Source: Synechococcus sp. UW105
GTDB lineage: Bacteria > Cyanobacteriota > Cyanobacteriia > PCC-6307 > Cyanobiaceae
DNA: 64,000 nucleotides
Assembly: GCF_900473935.1 (NCBI RefSeq)
Contig: NZ_UCNN01000007.1
Coordinates: 62,001-126,000, forward strand
Direction of reading: 5' to 3'
Made by a program: the position numbers and the translations under genes
In this document: piece by piece, positions 1-9,430 of the stretch
How positions within the stretch are numbered: the stretch's first letter is position 1
Layout: each line of letters begins with the position of its first letter
The notes under the pieces: model-generated
Database searches by the model: none
What the model was told of the DNA's origin: nothing
The model's input: the letters and a program-made list of their open reading frames with translations, nothing else

Positions 1-417
1 CAGGGCATCAGCTGGGCTAGCGGCACAGCACGGGGGCCCCTGATCGCAGCCAATCTCACCGTGGCCTCCCATTTACTAGGGAGCCCTCACATGCCAAGCC
101 TCAGCGGAGCAATCCTGATCCTTGAAGACGTGGGGGAGAGTCCTTACCGGATCGATCGCATGCTCACCCACTGGCGCCTGACCGGTGCACTGCACAAGCT
201 GTCTGGCCTGGGCTTCGGACGTTTCAGCGGCTGCGAGGACGACGAGGACAGCGATGGATTCGCTTGTGCGGAGGTGCTGCAGGAGCGCAGCCTCGATCTG
301 GGCATTCCCGTTGTGGCCGACCTGCCACTGGGGCATGGTCCGGGTGGCAACGCCGCCCTACCGATCGGGAGAGAGGCCTGTCTGGATGGTGACCGCGGAC
401 ACCTCAGGCTTCTCTAA
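1..417 (+). CDS. LD-carboxypeptidase (peptidase S66), C-terminal part
   Basis: The reading frame is open from the first base, so the gene begins before the window. The visible 138 residues match the C-terminal half of the S66 muramoyl-tetrapeptide carboxypeptidase family, which trims the terminal D-Ala from cytoplasmic murein tetrapeptides during cell-wall recycling. The segment [17 protein letters not shown] carries the expected catalytic Glu. [16 protein letters not shown] near the end carries the catalytic His. The nucleophilic Ser lies upstream of the window. The 3' end overlaps the convergent ispD by 14 bp. Confidence 0.85.
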   Translation, partial: QGISWASGTARGPLIAANLTVASHLLGSPHMPSLSGAILILEDVGESPYRIDRMLTHWRLTGALHKLSGLGFGRFSGCEDDEDSDGFACAEVLQERSLDLGIPVVADLPLGHGPGGNAALPIGREACLDGDRGHLRLL

Positions 418-1135
418 ACGACAGCACCGCCTCGGCAACAATCAAATCAAAAGGAGTGGTCACCTTGATGTTGGCGGGGCCAGCATCCAAGACCTTCACA
501 TCCCAACCGAGTCGTTCATACAGCGAGGCATCATCGGTGACTTCCCAGCCAAGCCGAAGGGCCTCGGCATGCCCTTGGCGCAACTGATCCACAGCGAAGG
601 CCTGGGGTGTCTGGGCAGCCCAGAGTTCGGAGCGATCTGGTGTGGCAGTGATGCAGCCTTGATCATCCACCCGTTTGATCGTGTCGGTCACCGGCGTGGC
701 AGCGATGACTGCCTCACCTTCGAGCACGACCTGCGCACAACGGTCGAACAGGGCCGACTCCGCCAGACAACGGGCCCCATCGTGAATCAACACATGGGAG
801 GCCTCTTCAGGCAGCCCAGCCAGACCACGCAGCACTGATTGCTGCCGCGTGCTGCCTCCTTCGATCCAATGAATTGGTTTGGCGGGTGCCAGGGGCTGGG
901 CCTCAGTGATCAGGGCCTCAATCGCCGCACGATCGATCTCTTGCCCGACGATGCCGATCCAGCCGACCGTCTCCGCCTTTAAGGCAGCCTCAAGCGTCCA
1001 AGCCAGAACGGGACGTTCCCGCAGCGGCAACAACAACTTGTTGCGGTCGCCCCCCATGCGACGACCGCTTCCGGCGGCAGCGATCAACAGATGCACAAGC
1101 GACTCCTGCGGCCGGCAGGGGGAAACGGCCTCCAT
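404..1135 (-). CDS. ispD: 2-C-methyl-D-erythritol 4-phosphate cytidylyltransferase
   Basis: IspD makes CDP-methylerythritol from MEP and CTP in the non-mevalonate isoprenoid pathway, the route to carotenoid, phytol and quinone side chains in cyanobacteria. The N-terminal nucleotide-binding motif [15 protein letters not shown], the DGAR motif, [15 protein letters not shown] and TDDASLYE are all present in the usual order. The frame is open to 1150. I chose the ATG at 1135, but a start a few codons further in (just before [11 protein letters not shown]) would match the usual family length of about 225 residues better. The gene is convergent with the LD-carboxypeptidase. Confidence 0.93.
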   Translation of the reverse strand: MEAVSPCRPQESLVHLLIAAAGSGRRMGGDRNKLLLPLRERPVLAWTLEAALKAETVGWIGIVGQEIDRAAIEALITEAQPLAPAKPIHWIEGGSTRQQSVLRGLAGLPEEASHVLIHDGARCLAESALFDRCAQVVLEGEAVIAATPVTDTIKRVDDQGCITATPDRSELWAAQTPQAFAVDQLRQGHAEALRLGWEVTDDASLYERLGWDVKVLDAGPANIKVTTPFDLIVAEAVLSFREA

Positions 1136-1170
1136 ACAATCAGCTCGCACCCTCCTTGTGCTGCTGGTTC

Positions 1171-2007
1171 ATGCGTGTTCTTGTCCTAAGTCCGGGGACT
1201 CTTCAGCAGCAACTCGAGCGTCTGCCCGCTCTGGCCGCTGCTGCTGAACAGCTCAACGCCACGATTCAGGTGGCCTGTCCACTCGCCCACCGCCAGGGAT
1301 GGGAGCTGCTTCCGGCCGTTGAGAAGGTGATCCCCTTCGGATTCGACGACGACACCAATCTGTCGGACTGGGCCAATCTGCTTGGCACCGTGCGCGAACC
1401 CGACTTCCAGGTGTGTTTCAACTTCGCCTTCGGGCGACAGGTGAACCTGATGCTCGGCATGAGCCATATCCCCACACGGATCGCCCTCGACGGTTTCTCC
1501 ACCACCGACCAGATCCAGCCCGGCAGTGGCTGGAAGGCCCAGAAGACCAGCAGTTTTCTTCAGCCGATCGGCCTGAAGCTCGATGCCGACGCCTTCCGCC
1601 TATCCCTGCCTGCTGCAGCGCTCGACTCAGTGCGTGCCGACCAGCCCGCCGGTGACGGTCCCTTGCTGCTGCTTGCTCCTGGTCAGGACAACAACGACTG
1701 GCCCGCCGATCGCTGGCAGCGGCTGCCAGGCAGCATCCGCCAGCGCTTGGACTCTTTACGCAGCCAGCACTTACCGGCTGGCGGGAAGCTCAACATCCGT
1801 GCAGCCCAGGTGGCCTGCTCGGATGTGGTGCTCAGCAGCTGCCCCGTCACTCAGCTTCTGGCGGTGTATGCCGGTGTTCCACTGGTGGCCCTTGGCGCGG
1901 ATGAGGCCGATCTACCAACACGTCAAGGGGTGCGCTGCCTGGGGGGTGCGGGCTCTGATCTTCGCGACCTCAGCGAACAGGACGTGCTTTCCGCTCTCGG
2001 GTTCTGA
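1171..2007 (+). CDS. Glycosyltransferase family 9-like (heptosyltransferase-type) protein
   Basis: This 278-residue protein starts at the ATG of MRVLVLSPG, which gives a typical GT-B N-terminal strand. The middle segment LLLLAPGQDNNDWP and the late segment CSDVVLSSCPVTQLLAVYAGVP resemble the nucleotide-sugar side of ADP-heptose:LPS heptosyltransferases, where a conserved T/S-P-x-x-x-A helix sits. The donor and acceptor cannot be read from sequence. It overlaps the following K+ channel gene by one base (TGATG), suggesting translational coupling. Divergence from canonical WaaF/WaaC is considerable. Confidence 0.7.
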   Translation: MRVLVLSPGTLQQQLERLPALAAAAEQLNATIQVACPLAHRQGWELLPAVEKVIPFGFDDDTNLSDWANLLGTVREPDFQVCFNFAFGRQVNLMLGMSHIPTRIALDGFSTTDQIQPGSGWKAQKTSSFLQPIGLKLDADAFRLSLPAAALDSVRADQPAGDGPLLLLAPGQDNNDWPADRWQRLPGSIRQRLDSLRSQHLPAGGKLNIRAAQVACSDVVLSSCPVTQLLAVYAGVPLVALGADEADLPTRQGVRCLGGAGSDLRDLSEQDVLSALGF

Positions 2008-3116
2008 TGCCAAAGAAGCGACTGGGCCAGTCCAGCCGCAGACCATCCTTCTCACCGTGGCGCCTGGGGCCCAATCTGAGGCTGCTCGCTCAACCCTGGA
2101 TCGGCCCCTTACTGGCGCTGGTGGTGGTGGTCATCGGTGGGGCCGTCGGGTATCGGATCACCGAGGGTTGGGACTGGGGGGATTGCTTCTGGATGGTGCT
2201 GATCACAATCAGCACGATTGGTTATGGCGAAGTGGAGCCCCTCTCGCACGCCGGGCGGTTGGTGACGGTTTTGATCATCGCCGGGGGCATTGTGGTGGTC
2301 CAACTGACCATCCAGCGCATCCTTGGCCTGACCGAGGCCGGTTACTTCCGCCAGTTGCGAGCACTGCGCTTTCGACGCAAACTCCGGCGCATGCACGATC
2401 ACGTGATCATCTGCGGCTATGGCCGTATCGGTAGGGAGATCGGCGAACAACTCCTTCAGGAGAACATCGCTGTCTTGGTGGTGGAGCTGGACCCCCAGCG
2501 AAGCCAGGCCGCCCAGGAACGCGGCTTGCGGGTCCTGGAAGCGGATGCCACAGGAGATGAAACCCTCCTCGAGGCCGGTCTGAATCGCTGTCGCAGCCTG
2601 GTGGCAGCCCTCCCCAGTGATGCGGCCAACCTCTATGTGGTGCTCAGTGCCCGAGGCCTGCAGCCGAACTGTCGACTGATTGCACGCTCCGACAGCGAAG
2701 AGGCAGCAGCGAAGCTGAAACTTGCCGGCGCCAGTGTGGTGGTGAGCCCCTACGTCGCCGGGGGACGGGTCATGGCAGCGTCTGCTCTGCGCCCCCTCGC
2801 CGTCGACTTCATGGAGTTGCTGGTGGGCTCCGACTGCGAAATCGAGGAGTTCCAACTGAGCAACAACCCGCTGCTTCTCCACAACCTCCCGGGACAGACC
2901 CTGGCAGATCTCCAGCTGGGGCGACGGAGCGGAGCCTTTGTTCTGGCCATTCGGGACAAGGGCAGGCTGGTGGCCAATCCCGGTGGCGACATGCGCCTGG
3001 AAGCAGGACAGCTTCTGGTGGTGCTGGGCAGCAAAGAGCAACTGATGCGCTTCCGCGAGCTGCTTGGCCCTGCCGTGGACATGGTGGAAACCATGGGCGG
3101 TTCCGCCTCGGGATAA
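2007..3116 (+). CDS. Potassium channel protein with RCK/TrkA domains
   Basis: The 369-residue protein has two transmembrane helices (about residues 31-50 and 88-108) flanking a pore loop with the selectivity filter TIGYGE. A cytosolic Rossmann-type RCK/TrkA-N domain follows, beginning at HVIICGYGRIGREI (near residue 132), where GxGxxG binds nucleotide. A TrkA-C domain covers roughly residues 260-345. This is the architecture of ligand-gated prokaryotic K+ channels of the MthK/Kch type. The N terminus (about 30 residues) is basic and cytosolic. It is coupled to the upstream glycosyltransferase-like gene by a one-base overlap. Confidence 0.92.
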   Translation: MPKKRLGQSSRRPSFSPWRLGPNLRLLAQPWIGPLLALVVVVIGGAVGYRITEGWDWGDCFWMVLITISTIGYGEVEPLSHAGRLVTVLIIAGGIVVVQLTIQRILGLTEAGYFRQLRALRFRRKLRRMHDHVIICGYGRIGREIGEQLLQENIAVLVVELDPQRSQAAQERGLRVLEADATGDETLLEAGLNRCRSLVAALPSDAANLYVVLSARGLQPNCRLIARSDSEEAAAKLKLAGASVVVSPYVAGGRVMAASALRPLAVDFMELLVGSDCEIEEFQLSNNPLLLHNLPGQTLADLQLGRRSGAFVLAIRDKGRLVANPGGDMRLEAGQLLVVLGSKEQLMRFRELLGPAVDMVETMGGSASG

Positions 3117-3188
3117 GCGCTCCCCAACCCATCCCGGTTGAGCCCATACGGGGCGGATCCCTACGATCCATCCACTGTGGAGCCCTTT

Positions 3189-3941
3189 ATGACGTCCAAC
3201 GACTCCCTCAACGGCCAGACCGCTCTGGTAACCGGTGCCAGCCGCGGTATCGGCCGCGCCGTTGCTCTGGCTCTTGCTGCGGCGGGCGCTGAAGTGGTGG
3301 TGAATTATTCCAGCTCTCCGGATGCAGCAAACGCAGTGGTGGCAGAGATCACTTCTGCCGGCGGCAAGGCCTATGCCCTCCAGGCCAACGTGGCTGATGA
3401 GGAAGCAGTCGAAGGCCTGATCAAAACCGTGCTCGAGCGCAGTGGACGCATTGACGTGCTGGTGAACAATGCCGGCATCACCCGCGACGGACTGCTGATG
3501 CGGATGAAGACAGCCGACTGGCAGTCGGTCATCAACCTCAACCTCACCGGTGTCTTCCTTTGCACCCGTGCCGTCACCCGCACGATGCTCAAACAAAGGA
3601 GCGGGCGGATCATCAATATCACGTCCGTGGTTGGCCTGATGGGCAACGCCGGCCAGGCCAATTACGCCGCCGCCAAAGCCGGAGTCGTGGGACTGACCCG
3701 AAGTGCTGCCAAGGAAATGGCCAGCCGGGGCATCACCGTCAATGCTGTCGCTCCCGGATTCATCGCGACGGACATGACCAAGGATCTCGATGCCGAAGGG
3801 ATCCTGGCGGCCATTCCCCTGGGCAGCTTCGGTACACCTGATCACATCGCCGGCACCGTTCGTTTCCTGGCGGCCGACCCTGCAGCCACCTACATCACCG
3901 GCCAGGTCCTGCAGGTGGACGGCGGCATGGTGATGAGCTGA
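3189..3941 (+). CDS. fabG: 3-oxoacyl-[acyl-carrier-protein] reductase
   Basis: FabG performs the NADPH-dependent keto reduction of fatty acid elongation. All short-chain dehydrogenase landmarks are present: TGASRGIG cofactor loop, [11 protein letters not shown], the catalytic Ser in INITSVVG, and YAAAKAG carrying the Tyr and Lys. The C-terminal segment GFIATDMT and the ending [13 protein letters not shown] are FabG signatures. The frame is open to 3138, but the ATG at 3189 ([16 protein letters not shown]) gives the normal 250 residues. Confidence 0.95.
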   Translation: MTSNDSLNGQTALVTGASRGIGRAVALALAAAGAEVVVNYSSSPDAANAVVAEITSAGGKAYALQANVADEEAVEGLIKTVLERSGRIDVLVNNAGITRDGLLMRMKTADWQSVINLNLTGVFLCTRAVTRTMLKQRSGRIINITSVVGLMGNAGQANYAAAKAGVVGLTRSAAKEMASRGITVNAVAPGFIATDMTKDLDAEGILAAIPLGSFGTPDHIAGTVRFLAADPAATYITGQVLQVDGGMVMS

Positions 3942-3944
3942 GCA

Positions 3945-4121
3945 TCAGCGTTCTAGGGGTTGATTCAGTTCATCCCGCAGCCGGCGGATGCGCTGTAGCA
4001 GCCGCAGCCGCCGGCTGCGCTCCGTGGCGGTGAGGAAGAGCCTCAAGGGTGCATAGATCAAGGCCATGCCCCCCGCAAGGGCCGCGAACAGGGTGAAGGA
4101 CTGAAAGCCGGGTTCATCCAT
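3945..4121 (-). CDS. Small membrane-associated protein, unknown function
   Basis: A 58-codon frame begins with ATG at 4121 (MDEPGFQSFTLFAALAGG) and ends just past fabG. It has one hydrophobic helix (about residues 8-30: FTLFAALAGGMALIYAPLRL) followed by a strongly basic, helical tail (ERSRRLRLLQRIRRLRDEL). That makes it a plausible single-span protein with a charged cytosolic end. It fills most of the fabG-groEL gap, in which no other gene is seen. I do not recognise a named family. Its composition is protein-like rather than random. Confidence 0.7.
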   Translation of the reverse strand: MDEPGFQSFTLFAALAGGMALIYAPLRLFLTATERSRRLRLLQRIRRLRDELNQPLER

Positions 4122-4250
4122 GGCCGGACCATAACGAGCCGAGTTAGGCCAGACAGCTTCAGGATCGCTTCGATTCGGCTTTCCCCACCAAACGGGCGGT
4201 CCGAAGGGTCAGCTTCCTGTGGGACATTGACCAGCGGGTACCTGTAGAAC

Positions 4251-5930
4251 ATGGCCAAACTCCTCAGCTTTTCGGATGAGTCCCGCGGCGCGCTCGAGCG
4301 CGGCATGAACACCCTTGCCGATGCCGTGCGCGTCACGATCGGCCCCCGCGGACGCAACGTGGTTCTGGAGAAAAGCTTCGGCGCTCCTGACATCGTCAAT
4401 GACGGCGACACCATCGCCAAGGAGATCGAACTCGACAATCCCTTCGAAAACATCGGCGCCAAGCTGATTCAGCAGGTGGCGTCGAAAACCAAAGACAAGG
4501 CTGGCGACGGCACCACCACAGCCACCGTGCTGGCACAGGCCATGGTTGAGGAAGGTCTGCGCAACACCGCTGCAGGAGCCAGCCCGATCGAGCTGCGCCG
4601 AGGCATGGAGAAGGCCGTGGCCCATGTGGTGAGCGGCCTCTCCCAACGCAGCCAGGCGGTGAGCGGCCAAGCCATCGGCCAGGTTGCCACCGTTAGTGCC
4701 GGTGGCGACGAAGAAGTTGGCCAGATGGTCTCCGAAGCCATGGACAAGGTGAGCGTCGATGGTGTGATCACTGTTGAAGAGTCAAAGTCCCTGGCGACCG
4801 AGCTGGAGGTCACCGAGGGCATGGCCTTCGACCGGGGCTATAGCTCCCCCTATTTCGTCACCGATGGCGAACGCCAGCTGTGCGAATTCGAGAACGCGCT
4901 GCTGCTTCTGACCGACCGCAAGATCAGTGCCATTGCCGACCTGGTCCCCGTTCTGGAAACAGTCCAGAAGTCCGGCTCACCCCTCGTCGTACTGGCCGAG
5001 GAAGTGGAAGGCGAAGCCTTGGCCACTCTTGTGGTGAACAAGAACCGCGGTGTTCTTCAGGTTGCAGCCGTTCGCGCACCCTCCTTCGGCGAGCGACGCA
5101 AGGCCGCACTGGCTGATATCGCCATCCTCACCGGTGGCACCGTGATCAGCGAAGACCGTGCCATGACCCTCGACAAGGTCAGCCTGGACGACCTGGGCCG
5201 TGCCCGCCGCATCACCATTACGAAAGACAGCACCACGATCGTGGCCAGCGAGGAGCATCGTGCAGCGGTCACTGAACGTGTTGGAGCGATCAAGCGCGAG
5301 CTCGATAACACCGAATCGGACTATGACCGTGAAAAGCTGAGTGAGCGCATCGCCAAGCTTGCCGGCGGCGTGGCTGTGATCAAGGTGGGGGCGCCGACCG
5401 AAACCGAACTCAAGAATCGCAAGCTGCGTATTGAGGATGCTCTCAATGCAACCAGGGCCGCCGTAGAGGAAGGCATCGTTGCCGGCGGTGGATGCACCCT
5501 GATCGAGCTCGCCGAGGGACTCGACGAGCTCTCCGCGCAGCTGCAGGGCGACCAGCGCACGGGCGTCGAAATCGTGAAGCGTTCTCTAAGCGCACCCCTG
5601 CGCCAGATTGCCATCAATGCTGGAGCCAATGGTGACGTAGTGGTCGAAGAAGTACGACTCTCCGGGAAGGGATTCAACGCCCTCACAGGCAACTTTGAAG
5701 ACCTTCTCCAAGCAGGCATCGTCGATGCGGCCAAAGTGGTGCGCCTGGGGCTTCAGGATGCTGTTTCGATTGCCTCTTTGCTCATCACCACTGAAGTGGT
5801 GATTGCAGACAAGCCCGAGCCTGCTGTCGCTGCCGCGCCAGGAGGCGATCCCATGGGTGGCATGGGCGGCATGGGCGGCATGGGTGGAATGGGCGGCATG
5901 GGTGGCATGGGCATGCCCGGCATGATGTGA
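4251..5930 (+). CDS. groEL: Chaperonin GroEL (standalone copy)
   Basis: The 559-residue protein is a full-length 60-kDa chaperonin. Diagnostic segments include [11 protein letters not shown], the ATP-binding loop [14 protein letters not shown], and a C-terminal tail of seven near-perfect GGM units ending in GMPGMM. No groES lies upstream, so this is the solitary groEL (often called groEL2) that cyanobacteria carry besides the groESL operon. I saw no CIRCE-type inverted repeat in the 130 bp upstream. The gene probably depends on a co-chaperonin encoded elsewhere. Confidence 0.96.
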   Translation: MAKLLSFSDESRGALERGMNTLADAVRVTIGPRGRNVVLEKSFGAPDIVNDGDTIAKEIELDNPFENIGAKLIQQVASKTKDKAGDGTTTATVLAQAMVEEGLRNTAAGASPIELRRGMEKAVAHVVSGLSQRSQAVSGQAIGQVATVSAGGDEEVGQMVSEAMDKVSVDGVITVEESKSLATELEVTEGMAFDRGYSSPYFVTDGERQLCEFENALLLLTDRKISAIADLVPVLETVQKSGSPLVVLAEEVEGEALATLVVNKNRGVLQVAAVRAPSFGERRKAALADIAILTGGTVISEDRAMTLDKVSLDDLGRARRITITKDSTTIVASEEHRAAVTERVGAIKRELDNTESDYDREKLSERIAKLAGGVAVIKVGAPTETELKNRKLRIEDALNATRAAVEEGIVAGGGCTLIELAEGLDELSAQLQGDQRTGVEIVKRSLSAPLRQIAINAGANGDVVVEEVRLSGKGFNALTGNFEDLLQAGIVDAAKVVRLGLQDAVSIASLLITTEVVIADKPEPAVAAAPGGDPMGGMGGMGGMGGMGGMGGMGMPGMM

Positions 5931-5960
5931 TCCACCGCTCAAGGCTGGTGCGATCGCACC

Positions 5961-6152
5961 TCAGAGGGAGCGCACCAGCCGAGCATGGATCCTGCAGACA
6001 GCAAGTGCTTCCCGAGGCGGGCGACTGCAAAGCCGTCCAAGCTCATGATTCAGGGCCTGCAGCTCCCCCATTGGCAGCCCTGCCAGGGGCATGGCGAACA
6101 CGAGACCACCGAGGGCAAGAGGCAATGGCAGGTACAACCGGAGTCTTTTCAT
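5961..6152 (-). CDS. Small secreted protein, unknown function
   Basis: This 63-residue protein starts at MKRLRLYLPLPLALGG. Its basic n-region followed by a leucine-rich hydrophobic stretch and AMPLAG look like a signal peptide. The mature part of about 35-40 residues contains two Cys residues (GRLCSRPP and AVCRIH) that could form a disulfide in the periplasm. The frame extends upstream to 6176, but the ATG at 6152 gives the cleanest signal sequence. It lies tail-to-tail with groEL. No family was recognised. Confidence 0.6.
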   Translation of the reverse strand: MKRLRLYLPLPLALGGLVFAMPLAGLPMGELQALNHELGRLCSRPPREALAVCRIHARLVRSL

Positions 6153-6246
6153 CGGTCTCACGCGTCTCAAGCACATTGTGTGTCCAGGCGGCCCCGTGGT
6201 GTCAATCCGTCAGATTCGCTTCAAAGCCCTAAAGCGGATGGCTTGA

Positions 6247-6939
6247 TCAACTCGCTATCTGGCGGCAATACGCAGCCACTTGCAGATCCACTCCAGTGAT
6301 CGCTGTGCCCACCACCACACAGTCGGCACCCTGTTCAAGCGCTTGTCTCGCCATCACGGCTGAGGCGATCCCTCCTTCACAGATCAAGGGGACTGCTTGC
6401 GGCAACTGAGTACGCAACGGCTGCAACAGCTCCAGCCCAGGCGGCGTTGCTTCAGCCGTCTCAGCGGTATAGCCGAACAGGGTTGTTCCCACCCAACGAC
6501 AGCCAAGCTGGGCTGCACGCAATCCGTTCGCAACGCTATCGACATCAGCCATCAAGGGGAGTTTCAGTTCCCGATCAGCGCGTTCAACCAGAGCTTGCAA
6601 AGACTCTCCATCCGGCCTTGGGCGTGATGTGGCATCGATCGCCACCACATCGGCCCCAGCACCCCAAACAGCCTGGATCTCCTGCCAACGCGGTGTGATG
6701 TAGACCTCACTATCAGGGAATGTCCGTTTCCACAGCCCAATAATGAGGGCCTCTGGACAGCGACGACGCACAGCGCCGATGTGCTCAGGACTCTCGAGAC
6801 GTACTCCGACTGCACCGTTGTTGAGACTCGCCTCTGCCATGGCGGCGATCACTTCAGGGTCCCGCATCGGCGAGCCCTCAGGCGCTTGAACAGACACGAT
6901 GAGCCCACCCCTGAGGGCTGCCAGATCCAGACGGCTCAT
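6247..6939 (-). CDS. nanE: Putative N-acetylmannosamine-6-phosphate 2-epimerase
   Basis: The 230-residue TIM-barrel protein matches the NanE family, which interconverts ManNAc-6-P and GlcNAc-6-P. Landmarks are GLIVSVQAP at the N terminus, LWKRTFPDSEVYITP (catalytic Lys), DVVAIDATSRPRPDG, ADVDSVANG, GCRWVGTTLFGYT and ICEGGIAS followed by CVVVGTAITG. The ATG at 6939 is preferred over the overlapping TTG at 6942. The gene starts three bases from the end of the upstream gene, so the two are probably co-transcribed. Its physiological role here (amino-sugar turnover) is inferred only from the family. Confidence 0.85.
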   Translation of the reverse strand: MSRLDLAALRGGLIVSVQAPEGSPMRDPEVIAAMAEASLNNGAVGVRLESPEHIGAVRRRCPEALIIGLWKRTFPDSEVYITPRWQEIQAVWGAGADVVAIDATSRPRPDGESLQALVERADRELKLPLMADVDSVANGLRAAQLGCRWVGTTLFGYTAETAEATPPGLELLQPLRTQLPQAVPLICEGGIASAVMARQALEQGADCVVVGTAITGVDLQVAAYCRQIAS

Positions 6940-6942
6940 CAA

Positions 6943-7467
6943 TCAGGAAGCCCGTGGCAGCTCGTCGGGGGATGCAGTCGGCAGCCATCGACGCAACCGA
7001 TGCAAACGGGGTGACGGAGGGGGAGGAACCGCCCCTGCAGGGGACAGGCGATCCAGCAGAGGCTTGTCGAAGCCCTCAGCATCGTTGGGAGCCTCAGGAG
7101 TGCTAACCACCTCATCGAGGCAGTCTGTCTCGATGCAATCCGCGCGTTCGCTTTTGAACCGAGCCACTGGAGAAGGCTGTGCAGCGATTCCGATAGGTGC
7201 GACTGCTGCCAACGGTGAAGGCGTCACCGGCACAAAATCAGCATCAGCATCAGCACCGAAATCCGCAGTGGGCTCCACAACAGTCAGGAGAGGCTGTGGT
7301 GCAGGGCTCTCGACCGGCTGAGGCAACGTGCCCACTCCGTAGCGATGCACCCACTGAAGTTCGGCACGATCGATCGCCAACTGATCACCCTGGGCACGGG
7401 CATCGTTGAGCTGCTGCAACTGAGCGTCCCGTCGACGCTTTGGGGAAAAGGCTCTAGAGGCAGTCAC
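6943..7467 (-). CDS. Proline-rich hypothetical protein
   Basis: This 174-residue protein has a basic, Gln/Arg-rich, probably helical N terminus (SPKRRRDAQLQQLNDARAQG). The segment after that, to about residue 50, contains YGVGTLPQP. A long low-complexity region rich in Pro, Ala, Asp and Glu makes up the remainder, ending in another basic patch. No catalytic motif or membrane segment is seen. It sits directly upstream of the nanE-like gene and 4 bp downstream of the ABC-2 permease, in one apparent operon. Function unknown. Confidence 0.75.
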   Translation of the reverse strand: MTASRAFSPKRRRDAQLQQLNDARAQGDQLAIDRAELQWVHRYGVGTLPQPVESPAPQPLLTVVEPTADFGADADADFVPVTPSPLAAVAPIGIAAQPSPVARFKSERADCIETDCLDEVVSTPEAPNDAEGFDKPLLDRLSPAGAVPPPPSPRLHRLRRWLPTASPDELPRAS

Positions 7468-7471
7468 AGGA

Positions 7472-8311
7472 TTAGGAAAGCTTGCGGTTGAGTAGGGGGC
7501 GGATCAGCAGGAACAGTCCCGCAGTGAGCAGCATCAAGACCAGGAGGCAGACATAACCACTCACCGGACCATAGGGTGCATCCAGAAGGACGACCGAGAG
7601 ATCCAGAGGACCGGCGTAGGCAGCACGGATCGGTTCTATGGCGAAGGTAAGTGGATTCAGTGCCGCAAGCCAGCCCAACCAGGGCGGCATGAATGACAAA
7701 GGCGCTAACGCCGTGCTTGCAAAGAGCAGAGGCAAGTTGAAAACGAAGATCACCGCGATCAGCTCAATGTGCCCTGGGAGAGCAAAGGCCAGACCGAGGC
7801 TGAGGGCCGTCACGGCAAACACCAAGAGCAACAGCGTGACCAACACCAGCCCGAGGCCTGCCATCCCAGGCCAGCCATAACCGAGCAGGGCAGCAGTGGC
7901 CATGATGGCCAAACTCTGAATCAAGCTCAAGGTGGTGATGTAGATCACGGATGCCAGCACGATCGAACTGCGGCTGCGCAGAGGCGCTACCAGCAGACGA
8001 TTTAGGAAGCCGAATTCCCGATCAAACATCACAGGCAATCCGGCATTGAGAGCCGCACTGAAGGCGGTGAAGACAATCACTCCGGCACCGAGGAAGCGGC
8101 CGTAACTGATCCCGCCTGGCAACAGGCCCTCAGGAGCCCTCGAGAACAAGGCCCCAAACAGCACCAGCCAGATCAGGGGTTGGAGGACCCCGGCCACCAA
8201 TGTGGAAGGACGGCGTTGCAGTTGCAGAAACAAACGTCGCGTGAGGGCCGTGGTTTCCTGCACCAGTTCAGCCATCGGAGCGCTGGTGGGAGTAGCAACA
8301 GGACTGGTCAT
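7472..8311 (-). CDS. ABC-2 type transporter permease
   Basis: The 279-residue protein has six predicted transmembrane segments and the ABC-2 family core (FDREFGFLNRLLVAPLRSRSS between TM2 and TM3). This is typical of DrrB/NodJ-like exporters of drugs, lipids or polysaccharides. Its ATPase partner is encoded immediately upstream (8386..9399). The substrate cannot be inferred. Its neighbours are heme A biosynthesis genes, but nothing in the protein shows a link to cytochrome assembly. Confidence 0.9.
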   Translation of the reverse strand: MTSPVATPTSAPMAELVQETTALTRRLFLQLQRRPSTLVAGVLQPLIWLVLFGALFSRAPEGLLPGGISYGRFLGAGVIVFTAFSAALNAGLPVMFDREFGFLNRLLVAPLRSRSSIVLASVIYITTLSLIQSLAIMATAALLGYGWPGMAGLGLVLVTLLLLVFAVTALSLGLAFALPGHIELIAVIFVFNLPLLFASTALAPLSFMPPWLGWLAALNPLTFAIEPIRAAYAGPLDLSVVLLDAPYGPVSGYVCLLVLMLLTAGLFLLIRPLLNRKLS

Positions 8312-8385
8312 CAGGAGATTGGATCAGACGAGAGAAGCTGAGAAGAAAGACGAAACAACATCAGCGAAAGCAACAATCCGGAACC

Positions 8386-9399
8386 TCAACGCATGGACTG
8401 TTTCCGCTCTTGCTTGGTGTCACGCTGACCGGCAACAGCCAGTTCCGCATCCATCAGAGTGCGACCGGTGGCTTGAAGGTAGACATCATCAAGGCTCGGC
8501 CGGCTCTGGGCCAGGGCAAACACCGGCAAACCCGCCTGATCAAGCTGCTGACGCAGACGTTGGAGCACATGATCTCCTTCCACAACCAGATTGAGGGAGT
8601 ACCCCTGAGCTCGGTTGACCACGATCTGAAGCACGCCCTCCACAGGCTGGAGCAGGCGCTGGAGTCGCTCTGCCTCGTGCTGATCGCTGAATTCACGCAC
8701 CCGCAGGGTCACCCGATCACCACCGAGCCGCTGCTTGAGCTCATCTGGCGTGCCTTCTGCAATCACACGCCCTGCATCGATGATCGCCATCCGGTCAGCA
8801 AGAGCCTCCACCTCTTCGAGGTAATGACTACTGAGCAACACCGAGGTGCCCTCCTGGACCAACTCACGAAGCACCTGCCAAATCGCGCCACGGCTTTCAA
8901 TGTCCAGACCGACAGTGGGTTCATCTAAGACCAGCAGTCGGGGTCGATGCAGCAGCCCTGACGCGAGATCCAACCTGCGACGCATTCCACCGGAGTAGGT
9001 CCCACAACGGCGATCGATCCAATCCTGCATTCCCAGCAGTGCGATCAGCTCCTGCATGCGCTTGTCGCGATTCGCAGGACGAAGGTGATAGAGATCACCC
9101 TGAAGCTGCAGCAACTCTCGACCGGTCAGAATTTTGTCAATGGCCACTTCCTGGGCCACATACCCCATCAGACAACGCACTGAGCGGGGATCTTGCAACG
9201 CATCGATGCCTGCGACCTGAACCGTCCCCTGATCAGGAGCCAAGAGAGTGGCGAGGATTCGCAACGTTGTGGTCTTCCCGGCACCATTGGGACCCAGCAG
9301 GCCATAAAGACAACCCTCAGGCACATCCAGGCTGAGGTCTTTGAGCGCCTTCACTGGCCCGTAGGACTTCTGGAGATGTGCCAGCTCCAACAAGGGCAT
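8386..9399 (-). CDS. ABC transporter ATP-binding protein (DrrA type)
   Basis: The 337-residue ATPase pairs with the ABC-2 permease downstream. It shows Walker A (GPNGAGKTT), the signature (YSGGMRRRLDLASGL), Walker B (LLVLDEPTVGLD) and the H-loop (LLSSHYLEEVEALADR). A C-terminal extension of about 90 residues is typical of the DrrA/CcmA group. The frame runs to 9456, but MPLLELAHLQKSYG at 9399 is the normal family start. A 74-bp gap separates it from the permease gene. Confidence 0.93.
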   Translation of the reverse strand: MPLLELAHLQKSYGPVKALKDLSLDVPEGCLYGLLGPNGAGKTTTLRILATLLAPDQGTVQVAGIDALQDPRSVRCLMGYVAQEVAIDKILTGRELLQLQGDLYHLRPANRDKRMQELIALLGMQDWIDRRCGTYSGGMRRRLDLASGLLHRPRLLVLDEPTVGLDIESRGAIWQVLRELVQEGTSVLLSSHYLEEVEALADRMAIIDAGRVIAEGTPDELKQRLGGDRVTLRVREFSDQHEAERLQRLLQPVEGVLQIVVNRAQGYSLNLVVEGDHVLQRLRQQLDQAGLPVFALAQSRPSLDDVYLQATGRTLMDAELAVAGQRDTKQERKQSMR

Positions 9400-9430
9400 T
9401 GAGCTGTAGCGGGAGGGTCGGGATGTGAAT

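Noticed and set aside
2109..3845. A 578-codon open frame on the minus strand across the K+ channel and fabG genes
   Set aside because: His/Gly/Gln-rich composition and no motifs. It is the antisense of two clear genes and open only because of high GC.
4121..4250. CIRCE operator upstream of groEL
   Set aside because: No TTAGCACTC-N9-GAGTGCTAA-like inverted repeat is present.
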